Position numbers and translations under genes: made by a program. A DNA stretch of 7,167 nucleotides from an uncultured Bacteroidales bacterium (GTDB lineage: Bacteria > Bacteroidota > Bacteroidia > Bacteroidales > Paludibacteraceae). The stretch covers positions 1 through 7,167 of the forward strand of contig CAIUKZ010000352.1 of the NCBI GenBank assembly GCA_903899865.1, given 5' to 3'. This document shows, piece after piece, positions 1 to 6,210 of the stretch; position 1 is the first letter of the stretch, and each line of letters opens with the position of its first letter. The notes beneath the pieces were generated by a model. It was not told the origin of the DNA. It searched no databases and saw nothing but the letters and a program-made list of their open reading frames with translations.

Positions 1-39
1 GGCGATTAATTCTAAAATAATATGCTTTAGATCTTCCAT
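1..39 (-). CDS. Partial ORF, N-terminus only, unknown function
   Basis: An ATG at 39-37 on the minus strand opens a frame that stays open for 13 codons to the window edge and reads MEDLKHIILELIA. It starts 12 bases after the stop of the small ORF at 52-264 and is preceded by an A/T-rich stretch (aatttaaa), the usual start context in Bacteroidota. The spacing suggests a second gene in a two-gene transcript driven from the promoter-like site at 280-309. The visible part is predicted helical and amphipathic, but it is too short to assign to any family. It could also be a chance frame, because 39 bases is weak evidence. Confidence 0.4.
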   Translation of the reverse strand, partial: MEDLKHIILELIA

Positions 40-51
40 TTTAAATTCCAA

Positions 52-264
52 TCATTTCTTTTTACTAATCTCTATTGTTAGCTCTGTCAACTCTTTTTCA
101 GTTTCTAATTTCTCCAATACCTTATCAGCAAACTCATACAAAGTTGGTTTGTACTCTCTTTGCAAAAAAAAATGACATGGGAGCAGTTGCTGATTTTCTC
201 TTAATTGTTTGATTTTATTTGCGAATAGGATAATCGCTCCAATTTTGGCTTTAATTGATTTCAA
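52..264 (-). CDS. Small hypothetical protein, 70 codons, TTG start
   Basis: I do not recognise this ORF. It would encode a basic, Lys/Glu-rich, mostly helical protein. The segment KIKQLRENQQL (residues 17-27) resembles the first helix of an XRE-type HTH domain, but the following residues do not continue that fold. Residues 41-70 look like one long amphipathic helix ending in KKK. There is no signal peptide or membrane segment. The frame contains no ATG at all, so the only plausible start near the 5' end is the TTG at 264. A T9 run in the coding strand (164-172, codons His-Phe-Phe-Leu) is a possible slippage or error site. In its favour are a good promoter-like site just upstream and an ORF starting 12 bases downstream. 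Against it are the short length, the TTG-only start and the lack of any known family. It may be a real small gene, a decayed regulator or chance. Confidence 0.33.
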   Translation of the reverse strand: MKSIKAKIGAIILFANKIKQLRENQQLLPCHFFLQREYKPTLYEFADKVLEKLETEKELTELTIEISKKK

Positions 265-279
265 TTGTCAGAATTGAAA

Positions 280-309
280 CAAAGATAGATAATTATTCAC
301 AAACAAAAA
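280..309 (-). promoter_or_regulatory. Candidate Bacteroidota-type promoter for the left-edge ORFs
   Basis: On the minus strand TATCTTTG (287 to 280) fits the Bacteroidota -7 consensus TAnnTTTG exactly. A TTTTTG (309 to 304) lies upstream and supplies a TTTG -33 core, with 16 bases between the two elements. That is slightly shorter than the roughly 19-base spacing usually described. Transcription would start near 272-275, only about 10 bases before the TTG of the 70-codon ORF, giving a very short leader. The TTTTTG is also part of TATTTTTG, a second match to the -7 pattern, but I see no -33 element for it. The dnaK terminator lies just upstream at 346-387, which fits a new transcription unit beginning here. 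Confidence 0.5.
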
Positions 310-345
310 TAGGTGATTTCTAAATGTAGTACATCCCCCAATAAC

Positions 346-387
346 AAAACCACCCCCACCTGAAATACATCAGATGGGGGTGGTTTT
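346..387 (-). terminator. Strong rho-independent terminator after dnaK, probably bidirectional
   Basis: Two 18-base arms (346-363 and 370-387) pair around a 6-base loop (aataca). The core is ccaccccc against gggggtgg. The single non-Watson-Crick position, c359 opposite a374, becomes a G-U wobble in the minus-strand transcript, so the perfect form of the hairpin is the dnaK mRNA. Past the stem the minus-strand RNA reads UUUUGUUAUU. On the other strand the arm is followed by tttttat, so the element could also stop plus-strand transcription coming from the left. It lies 38 bases past the dnaK stop codon. Confidence 0.88.
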
Positions 388-391
388 TATC

Positions 392-419
392 TTAAGTCCC
401 CTTCAGGGGATTTAGGGGT
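392..419. repeat. Palindromic GC-rich intergenic repeat of a type common in Bacteroidota
   Basis: The element contains the palindrome tccccttcagggga (397-410), flanked by ttaag on one side and tttaggggt on the other, so a second aggggt block follows the hairpin. It begins 6 bases after the dnaK stop and ends just before the terminator. From memory, intergenic strings of the form CCCCTAAATCCCC-TNAA-GGGGACTTA recur many times in Bacteroidota genomes. One copy here cannot show repetition by itself. It could form a small hairpin in the dnaK 3' end that protects or processes the mRNA, or it could be a dispersed miniature repeat. Confidence 0.6.
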
Positions 420-425
420 CGGGTA

Positions 426-2339
426 TTATTTTACCTCCTCAAAATCTACATCTGTGACATCACCCTGAGCTTTACCGCCTTGAGCTTGTTGTCCTCCAAA
501 GTCTGGGCCTGGTTGACCACCGCCTTGCGCTGCATTTTGAGCATTGTACATTTCTTGGCTAGCAGCTTGGAACACGGTGTTTAGTTCGTTTGTTGCAGCA
601 TCGATGCCAGCTAGGTCTTGAGCTTTGTGCGCTTCTTTCAGTTTTGCCAATGCAGCCTCGATAGGACCTTTTTTGTCAGCTGGTAGTTTGTCGCCAAACT
701 CAGTCAGTTGCTTTTCAGTTTGGAAAATCAAGCTATCAGCATGATACAACTTATCAATTTTTTCTTTTTCCTTAGCATCACTTTCAGCATTAGCGGCTGC
801 TTCGTCTTTCATGCGTTGTATTTCTGCATCGCTAAGACCAGATGAAGCTTCGATGCGGATACTTTGCTCTTTACCAGTCGCTTTATCTTTAGCCGATACG
901 TGTAAGATACCATTGGCGTCAATGTCAAAAGTAACCTCAATCTGTGGCTCACCACGGCGAGCAGGCATGATGCCATCTAAGTGAAAGCGACCGATTGATT
1001 TATTTTGATTAGCCATTGGGCGTTCACCTTGTAGGATGTGAATTTCTACAGAAGGTTGATTGTCAGCAGCTGTAGAGAACGTTTCCGATTTTTTAGATGG
1101 GATAGTCGTATTAGCTTCGATGAGTTTGGTCATCACACCACCCATGGTTTCAATACCAAGTGAAAGTGGAGTTACATCCAATAGCAATACATCTTTTACT
1201 TCGCCAGTCAATACACCACCTTGAATAGCAGCACCAACTGCTACTACTTCGTCAGGATTTACACCTTTAGAAGGAGATTTGCCAAAGAATTTTTCCACTG
1301 CCGATTGGATTGCAGGAATACGTGTAGAACCTCCCACAAGAATCACTTCATCAATATCACCGATAGTCAGTCCAGCGTTTTTCAATGCTGTGCGACATGG
1401 CTCTATGGTGCGTTGAATCAAATCATCTACCAATTGTTCAAATTTAGCACGAGTCAAAGTGCGTACCAAGTGACGAGGAACACCATCAACAGGCATGATG
1501 TAAGGCAAGTTGATTTCAGAAGAAGTTGTATTTGATAGCTCAATTTTGGCTTTCTCAGCAGCTTCTTTCAGACGTTGAAGTGCCATTGGGTCTTTGCTTA
1601 AGTCAATGTTGCTGTTTTCGCTTTTAAATTCAGCTACTAGCCAATCGATGATGCGGTGGTCAAAGTCATCACCACCAAGGTGAGTGTCACCGTCAGTTGA
1701 TTTTACTTCGAATACTCCGTCGCCAAGTTCCAATACCGACACGTCATGTGTACCACCACCGCAGTCGAATACTACGATTTTCATGTCTTTGTTGGTTTTA
1801 TCCAAACCATAAGCCAATGCTGCAGCAGTAGGCTCATTTACGATACGGCGAACGTTCAATCCTGCAATTTCACCAGCTTCTTTAGTAGCTTGACGTTGAG
1901 CATCATTAAAGTAAGCAGGTACTGTGATAACAGCATCAGTCACTTCGGTGCCAAGATACTCCTCAGCTGTTTTTTTCATTTTTTGAAGAATGATGGCTGA
2001 TATTTCTTGAGCAGAATACATGCGTCCGTCGATGTCCACGCGTGCAGTGTTGTTGTCGCCTTTTACAACTTTGTAGGGTACACGTTCAATTTCTTTTGTC
2101 AATCTATCATACGTTTCACCCATGAAGCGTTTGATAGAGAAGATAGTTTTGGTAGGGTTGGTGATAGCTTGACGTTTCGCAGGATCTCCCACTTTGCGTT
2201 CGCCACCATCAATAAATCCTACGATAGAAGGAGTAGTACGTTTTCCTTCGCTGTTGGTGATAACGATTGGTTCGTTACCTTCCATTACAGAAACACACGA
2301 GTTAGTGGTTCCCAAGTCAATTCCAATAATTTTTCCCAT
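426..2339 (-). CDS. dnaK: Chaperone protein DnaK (Hsp70)
   Basis: DnaK is the cytoplasmic ATP-driven chaperone that binds exposed hydrophobic peptides with DnaJ and GrpE as co-factors. The 637-residue product is full length. The ATPase domain spans about residues 1-380, with the phosphate-1 loop IGIDLGTTNSCV (5-16), K70 in SIKRFMG matching the catalytic lysine of the family, NEPTAAALAYG (168-178), the phosphate-2 loop at 192-199 and the adenosine motif VGGSTRIP (335-342). The interdomain linker VLLLDVTPLSLG is at 384-395. The beta substrate-binding domain (about 396-505) and helical lid (to about 600) follow, then a disordered Gly/Gln-rich tail ending EEVK. The phosphate-2 loop reads DCGGGTHD where E. 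coli has DLGGGTFD; the Thr is kept. The start is an ATG behind an A-rich leader (ttttaaaaat) with no Shine-Dalgarno sequence. No grpE or dnaJ is adjacent, so the gene appears monocistronic, bounded by terminators on both sides. Confidence 0.98.
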   Translation of the reverse strand: MGKIIGIDLGTTNSCVSVMEGNEPIVITNSEGKRTTPSIVGFIDGGERKVGDPAKRQAITNPTKTIFSIKRFMGETYDRLTKEIERVPYKVVKGDNNTARVDIDGRMYSAQEISAIILQKMKKTAEEYLGTEVTDAVITVPAYFNDAQRQATKEAGEIAGLNVRRIVNEPTAAALAYGLDKTNKDMKIVVFDCGGGTHDVSVLELGDGVFEVKSTDGDTHLGGDDFDHRIIDWLVAEFKSENSNIDLSKDPMALQRLKEAAEKAKIELSNTTSSEINLPYIMPVDGVPRHLVRTLTRAKFEQLVDDLIQRTIEPCRTALKNAGLTIGDIDEVILVGGSTRIPAIQSAVEKFFGKSPSKGVNPDEVVAVGAAIQGGVLTGEVKDVLLLDVTPLSLGIETMGGVMTKLIEANTTIPSKKSETFSTAADNQPSVEIHILQGERPMANQNKSIGRFHLDGIMPARRGEPQIEVTFDIDANGILHVSAKDKATGKEQSIRIEASSGLSDAEIQRMKDEAAANAESDAKEKEKIDKLYHADSLIFQTEKQLTEFGDKLPADKKGPIEAALAKLKEAHKAQDLAGIDAATNELNTVFQAASQEMYNAQNAAQGGGQPGPDFGGQQAQGGKAQGDVTDVDFEEVK

Positions 2340-2520
2340 AATTTTTAAAATATTTATTTTTTCAGTTGTTTCTGATTTTTCTTATTAATTACGATTTGGG
2401 ATTTTACAAAGCTTGTGCCATTGTTGAATTTTGAAGTTGAACTCCATTTTTGGCAAAATTAGTCAGATGTTTCTTTCGATTTCTTGGAATATGGATGTCA
2501 AAATGGCAGAAAATGGCAGT
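2340..2520 (-). promoter_or_regulatory. dnaK leader/upstream region with TGNCA direct repeats
   Basis: This A/T-rich stretch lies between the phosphatase terminator and dnaK and must hold the dnaK promoter. On the minus strand it carries a perfect 10-base tandem repeat, CTGCCATTTT twice (2519-2500), running straight into TGACA (2500-2496), so three TGNCA blocks follow one another. A further TGCCA occurs at 2455-2451. This arrangement, about 160-180 bases before the start codon, could be a regulator binding site. I found no CIRCE element and no exact TAnnTTTG -7 box, so the promoter position is not fixed. TTTTGACA within the repeat could serve as a -35/-33 element, but no convincing partner follows. 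Confidence 0.35.
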
Positions 2521-2544
2521 GATGGCTGGGTTTTAAAAATGCAA

Positions 2545-2581
2545 AAGTCTCATTCCAAACGTCGAGTAAGGAATGAGACTT
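2545..2581 (-). terminator. Rho-independent terminator after the alkaline phosphatase gene
   Basis: A perfect 12-base inverted repeat (2545-2556 against 2570-2581, core agtctcattcc / ggaatgagact) encloses a 13-base loop. In the minus-strand transcript the stem is followed by a U-rich tract (uuuugcauuuuu). The first stem base lies 17 bases past the phosphatase stop codon. It ends the merR-phosphatase transcript and insulates dnaK from it. Confidence 0.88.
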
Positions 2582-2598
2582 CTATAGTAAGGGCAAGT

Positions 2599-3669
2599 TT
2601 ACTTTTTAAATCCGAGCAGTTTTTCAATTTTCCCTTTGAAGGCGGTGTTTTCCATGATGCCTGTGAAATTTTCGGCACCAGGGCCGTACGCATATACAGG
2701 CACCATCACACCAGTATGCACTTTTGAAGAAAAGGAGTGTTTGATGTCTGAACTACCCATCTTCCCATCGTGTAGTGTGAGACCTCCTGTTTCGTGATCG
2801 GCTGTGATGATTACTAGCGTATTTCCAGACTTTTGAGCGTAGTCAAGCACCTTTCCTACTGTTTGGTCGAAGTCTAGCACCTCTTTGATGGATTGGTCTA
2901 ATTGGTTGTTGTGGCAAGCCCAATCTATTTGCGAGCCTTCCACCATTAAGAAAAACCCTTTTGAATTGTTATCCAACAGGTCGATAGCCATCATGGTTGC
3001 TTCTGGAAGCATTTTTCCTCGTTCAGGCATGGCTGGATTTTGGTCATCGTAAAGTAGTCCTGCCAGTTTTGGTCCATTGGCCGATTTGACATCATCAAGT
3101 GTGTAGGCTATCTGGAATTTTTTCGCTTTAAGTTCGTTGGTTAAATTTCTCTTATCTATCCGTTGCTCGAAGTATTTGCGCCCCCCTCCGATAAAAACAT
3201 CAATGTCTGATTTGAGAAAGTCAGCTGCTATTTCATCATTCATCTCTCTGTCTGGTTGATGGGCAACAAATGAAGCAGGTGTAGCATGTGTCACAGAACA
3301 AGCCACCACTAGCCCAGTTGCTAATTTACTCTTTGCGGCTTCTTCTAAAATAGATGGGACGGCTATGGTGTCGGGGCTCATGCCTATCATGTGATTTTTC
3401 GTTTTTACTCCGCATGCCAATGCTGTGCCTCCAGCACCTGAGTCGGTGGTGAAATGTGAAGATGAGTAGGTTTTGGAGAAGCCTGTGTGTGTGCAACGCT
3501 CCAGTTCAAGTTTGTTGCCATTGGCTACCATGGCTGCATAGACTTGTGCTAATCCCATGCCGTCACCAATCATGAACACTACGTTTTTAGGTCTTTTTTG
3601 AGCAAAGCTTGTATGCCCAATGGCTGTAAAAAGAAGTATGAATGCTACGAAGCTATAGGTCTGTTTCAT
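2599..3669 (-). CDS. Secreted alkaline phosphatase, PhoA family, compact TAB5-like type
   Basis: The enzyme hydrolyses phosphate monoesters outside the cytoplasm using two zinc ions and one magnesium ion, and so releases phosphate for uptake. Residues 1-23 form a Sec signal peptide (hydrophobic core FVAFILLFTAIG, likely cleavage after SFA). By family comparison: D36 in IGDGMG binds metal; S77 in TTDSGAGGTA is the nucleophile; H128 and T130 in THATPA sit at the magnesium site; R141 binds phosphate; E244, D249 and H253 lie in VEGSQIDWACHN; D291 and H292 in ADHETGG and H318 in HTGV complete the metal ligands. H128 and W250 replace Asp153 and Lys328 of E. coli PhoA, the pattern I recall for Antarctic TAB5 phosphatase. 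At 356 residues it is about 100 shorter than E. coli PhoA, and the short D291-H318 stretch suggests a reduced crown loop. It starts 17 bases after merR, so the two are likely co-transcribed, and ends before a terminator. It is not the PafA type. Confidence 0.95.
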   Translation of the reverse strand: MKQTYSFVAFILLFTAIGHTSFAQKRPKNVVFMIGDGMGLAQVYAAMVANGNKLELERCTHTGFSKTYSSSHFTTDSGAGGTALACGVKTKNHMIGMSPDTIAVPSILEEAAKSKLATGLVVACSVTHATPASFVAHQPDREMNDEIAADFLKSDIDVFIGGGRKYFEQRIDKRNLTNELKAKKFQIAYTLDDVKSANGPKLAGLLYDDQNPAMPERGKMLPEATMMAIDLLDNNSKGFFLMVEGSQIDWACHNNQLDQSIKEVLDFDQTVGKVLDYAQKSGNTLVIITADHETGGLTLHDGKMGSSDIKHSFSSKVHTGVMVPVYAYGPGAENFTGIMENTAFKGKIEKLLGFKK

Positions 3670-3686
3670 AAGTTAATAAATCTAGT

Positions 3687-4004
3687 TTATAGTAATGCGT
3701 CAGCGATACCCAATAAATCTTGTTTTATATTCTTTAAACGTTCTACCACTTCTTGTTGTTTGGCGGTGGCATCTTTTTTTTGACTAAGTTTTCGTTTTGC
3801 TCCGTCTAGTGTAAGTTTTTGTTCGTTAACAAGATAGATGATTTGTTTTATGACTTGAATGTCATCATTGGAGTAAAACCGTGTGCCTTTGGCGTTGCGT
3901 TTGGGTTTCAGTTGTGAAAATTCTTTTTCCCAAAACCTCAAATTCGATTGGTTGACTTGAAACATGTCAGCCACTTCCGAAATGGAATAAAATAGTTTTT
4001 CCAT
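3687..4004 (-). CDS. Small MerR-family transcriptional regulator
   Basis: The 105-residue product has an N-terminal MerR-type winged helix: helix-turn-helix at about 6-25 (ISEVADMFQVNQSNLRFWEKEF) and wing at 33-44 (KPKRNAKGTRFY), followed by the second helical pair ending LTLDGAKRKL (64-73). A short Lys/Gln-rich coiled coil (about 80-103) would form the dimer. There is no C-terminal effector domain and no cysteine, so metal or redox sensing in the manner of MerR or SoxR is unlikely. Such short MerR proteins are widespread in Bacteroidota and their targets are mostly unknown. The coding strand has an A8 run at 3781-3774 (Lys-Lys codons). The next gene downstream, 17 bases away, is the alkaline phosphatase, so the two probably share a transcript. 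No Bacteroidota -7 box was seen in the 103 bases upstream, so it may be read from mltD or from an unrecognised promoter. Confidence 0.92.
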   Translation of the reverse strand: MEKLFYSISEVADMFQVNQSNLRFWEKEFSQLKPKRNAKGTRFYSNDDIQVIKQIIYLVNEQKLTLDGAKRKLSQKKDATAKQQEVVERLKNIKQDLLGIADALL

Positions 4005-4075
4005 ACTTGAAGATGAGTGTTTTGTGAATTATTTATTTGGGATATTAACTTTTGGTTTTAACTTAAATGGGTAGT

Positions 4076-4101
4076 AACTGCATTGTTGTGGCAATGCAGT
4101 T
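4076..4101 (-). terminator. Hairpin after mltD, possible weak or partial terminator
   Basis: A perfect 10-base inverted repeat (4076-4085 against 4092-4101, aactgcattg / caatgcagtt) has a 6-base loop and begins 6 bases past the mltD stop. The minus-strand RNA after the stem reads ACUACCCAUUU, without a U tract, so this is not a canonical intrinsic terminator. It could trim or protect the 3' end of the parA-mltD mRNA, or act as an attenuator that lets some transcription pass into merR. Confidence 0.5.
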
Positions 4102-4107
4102 GGTCTA

Positions 4108-5430
4108 TCATTTGATTTTAATTTTTTCGCCAGCTCTTATTGTGCTACCTTTTAGTCTATTAAGTTTTTTCAGTTTTTTGACAGAGACACCATATTTAGC
4201 TGCAATTTCTCCCAGTGTCTGACCTTTTTTGACTTTATGAGAACCTTTTCCACCTGCATTTCGTACTTTATCTTTTTTGGAACCCCGGCTGTTTCTGTGA
4301 TTATCTTTTATCTCTGTACTTGTGCTTGTAGGGATTTCGATTTCCTCTCTTCTTGTGTTGACCAATTCCTCCGTTTTGAAGTTAGTGATTTCTTCGTATT
4401 TCTTAGAAAAAGTACTTATTTCCTTGATAGGTAAACAAAGTGGGTAGGGTTTTATATCTCCAGGTATAATGTTGTGAATATATTGGGGGTTGAGCAGTTT
4501 AACTTGCTCAATAGGCAGGTTGAGTATGTTTGCAACTTGCTCAAGGTGAATTCGTTGTCTGATCATCACCGTGTCAGTCATGGCAGGCATATTGATGGTG
4601 GCTGCGCAAATATTATGGTCTTTGGCATAATGCATGGCGTAGTTGGCAGCAATGAAAATAGGCACATAACCCCTCGTTTCACGAGGCAGGTAAGGGTAAA
4701 TCTCCCAATAGTCGCGTTTGCCTCCAGATCGGCGAATGGCTTTGTTCACATTGCCTGGTCCGCAATTGTAAGCCGCAATCACCAGGTGCCAATCCCCATA
4801 AATGGAATAAAGATCTTTCAAAAATCTAGTAGCTGCGTTGGTAGCCTTGACTGGCGAAAGACGTTCGTCAACCAATGAGTTGATTTCTAGCCCATACATT
4901 CTACCAGTGTTTATCATTAATTGCCATAGACCGGCTGCACCCATGCGTGACACGATGGTGGTATTAAGCGCTGATTCGATGATGGATAAATTTCTCAGTT
5001 CGAGAGGTAATTTTTTGGCAGCAAGTGCTTGTTCGAACATCGGGAAATAATATTCGCTCATTCCCAGCATGAACTCCATTTGTTTGCGTTTTTTTACCAC
5101 GTAGAGTTCGATAAATGCTTTTACTGTGCTGTTATAAGGCATCTCCATCAGATAGGGAAGTTTTTTGAGACGCATTTTGTACACAGAGTCACTCACAGTG
5201 GCGGTTTCTGTGTTTGACTTGCAGTCTGGCTTGGTAGCTCCCTTTACTATCCATGACTGTAGCATGTAGTCCAATGAATTGTCAAATTCCTCTGGTACTA
5301 CTAAGGTGGTGTCTTTGTCAACGATGTCGTTCTTTTTAGAATCGATGCTAACTATTGAAGTGTTAGAGAATAGAGTCACTGAAAAGACCAACAAAAGAAT
5401 GGAAATGGCTAGTAATTTGATATTCATCAT
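4108..5430 (-). CDS. mltD: MltD-type membrane-bound lytic murein transglycosylase with LysM domain
   Basis: Lytic transglycosylases cut the MurNAc-GlcNAc bond of peptidoglycan and leave 1,6-anhydro ends; they serve wall remodelling and division. The N-terminus (residues 5-21) is a hydrophobic signal or anchor segment without a clear cleavage site. The SLT catalytic domain covers about 120-270, with the catalytic glutamate E152 in SIIESALN, GAAGLWQLM (164-172) and AAYNCGPGNV (219-228), plus PRETRGYVP (249-257), all typical of the MltD group. Residues about 288-335 look like a degenerate LysM module, followed by a Ser/Thr/Lys-rich linker (about 355-395). A clear C-terminal LysM (398-440, HKVKKGQTLGEIAAKYGVS) binds peptidoglycan. 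Two ATGs in a row (5430, 5427) make the start slightly uncertain. It lies 78 bases after the DUF5683 gene, consistent with the parA-parB-DUF5683-mltD operon order I recall from other Bacteroidota. Confidence 0.95.
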   Translation of the reverse strand: MMNIKLLAISILLLVFSVTLFSNTSIVSIDSKKNDIVDKDTTLVVPEEFDNSLDYMLQSWIVKGATKPDCKSNTETATVSDSVYKMRLKKLPYLMEMPYNSTVKAFIELYVVKKRKQMEFMLGMSEYYFPMFEQALAAKKLPLELRNLSIIESALNTTIVSRMGAAGLWQLMINTGRMYGLEINSLVDERLSPVKATNAATRFLKDLYSIYGDWHLVIAAYNCGPGNVNKAIRRSGGKRDYWEIYPYLPRETRGYVPIFIAANYAMHYAKDHNICAATINMPAMTDTVMIRQRIHLEQVANILNLPIEQVKLLNPQYIHNIIPGDIKPYPLCLPIKEISTFSKKYEEITNFKTEELVNTRREEIEIPTSTSTEIKDNHRNSRGSKKDKVRNAGGKGSHKVKKGQTLGEIAAKYGVSVKKLKKLNRLKGSTIRAGEKIKIK

Positions 5431-5508
5431 GAAATATGTTTTGTCAACTGGTATTTCTTCGTTGATCGATTTATTGTTTTATTTGAGATCTTGCTCTGTA
5501 ATCGCTTT

Positions 5509-6210
5509 TTATCTCCAAAAATTGAAATTACACTGAAGTCCGTAGGCCTTAGATGTAGGTGATTGTATGATTGATGGCTGGATGTGCATAGTCAGATTGG
5601 GACTGATGTCAAAGTCAAAAAGCTGTGCGTCAACATAAGCATCTACTAAGGTGGCAGCATATACAATCACTGTAATCATAACGCTCATATCTCTGTATCT
5701 TCTATAATAATCCTGTTGGGCTTTGATGATGTTGATAAATGCATCCTTTCCACCAAAATCATCTTCAGTAAAACCTGGTGGGATGAGTTTTAGATGCGAA
5801 TTGGTGCTGTTATCAGCATCAGAAGCATCATTGTAGGCTGTTTTGAATTTTACAAAACTGGTGTTGTTGAACCACACGGCATATCCACAGCCACCCAAGG
5901 CACCATATACCAAAGGCAATTTCCAGTATTTTTTATTCACTATTTGCCCAAATCCTGGGACTATTGCCCCCATCCACACTGCCCTCGAAGCAATCGGTTT
6001 AATGGTATGTGTTTTGGTGGTGTCTGATGCTGTTTTTTTTATCGTATCAGAGGATGTTGCCACCACTGTGGACGAGTTTTTCTCAAATCCTGTGAGCTTG
6101 TCTTTAGTCTTTTGTAAAGAATCACCAAGTTCTCTACCCTGCGCTACATGGCACAGCAATAGGTTTATCCCAATAAAAATTACAATACGATATCTCACTT
6201 TACCAATCAA
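5509..6210 (-). CDS. DUF5683 domain membrane protein
   Basis: The function of this family is unknown. The product has an N-terminal signal segment (residues 6-20, hydrophobic, then CHVAQG), a Ser/Thr/Lys-rich low-complexity stretch (about 44-73) and the DUF5683 core. The core begins RAVWMGAIVPGFGQIVNKKYW (76-96), a strongly conserved motif, followed by a hydrophobic segment (about 97-115). An aromatic/basic stretch, DYYRRYRDMS (167-176), leads into a second hydrophobic segment (176-190) and the signature VDAYVDAQLFDFDIS (189-203). The protein probably sits in the inner membrane or spans the envelope. The start drawn is a TTG at 6210 that overlaps the parB stop (TTGA), suggesting translational coupling. 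A GTG four codons on (6198) is an alternative; the frame upstream of the TTG is closed by a TAA. The Cys at 20 follows LLL and is not a standard lipobox. Constant position behind parB is the only clue to its job. Confidence 0.88.
   Translation of the reverse strand: MIGKVRYRIVIFIGINLLLCHVAQGRELGDSLQKTKDKLTGFEKNSSTVVATSSDTIKKTASDTTKTHTIKPIASRAVWMGAIVPGFGQIVNKKYWKLPLVYGALGGCGYAVWFNNTSFVKFKTAYNDASDADNSTNSHLKLIPPGFTEDDFGGKDAFINIIKAQQDYYRRYRDMSVMITVIVYAATLVDAYVDAQLFDFDISPNLTMHIQPSIIQSPTSKAYGLQCNFNFWR

Noticed and set aside
1221..2388. Several plus-strand ORFs of 64-113 codons opposite dnaK
   Set aside because: They lie antisense within or at the start of a well-conserved gene, have no recognisable domains and show Cys/Phe/Ser-rich composition typical of reverse-strand shadows.
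2340..2598. CIRCE (HrcA) operator upstream of dnaK
   Set aside because: No TTAGCACTC-N9-GAGTGCTAA or near match on either strand.
2431..2727. Plus-strand ORF of 98 codons between dnaK and the phosphatase
   Set aside because: It reads through the phosphatase terminator hairpin and antisense through the phosphatase C-terminus; no family resemblance.
3774..3781. A8 run in merR as a phase-variable tract
   Set aside because: Eight bases encoding Lys-Lys in a Lys-rich, A/T-rich gene is expected by chance; a similar run occurs in the DUF5683 gene at 6033-6040, and both frames are intact.
4672..4686. cctcgtttcacgagg, resembling a parS half-site (gtttcacg) close to parB
   Set aside because: Only about 10 of 16 positions fit the parS consensus and the second half is missing. 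It encodes the conserved PRETR residues of MltD, so coincidence is the simpler explanation.
4237..5536. Plus-strand ORFs opposite mltD (up to 134 codons)
   Set aside because: Complements of conserved catalytic and LysM codons; no domain or start context of their own.
5509..6210. DUF5683 protein as a lipoprotein with Cys20
   Set aside because: The residues before the Cys are Leu-Leu-Leu, not the small residue expected at -1 of a lipobox; the AQG that follows fits an ordinary signal peptide end equally well.
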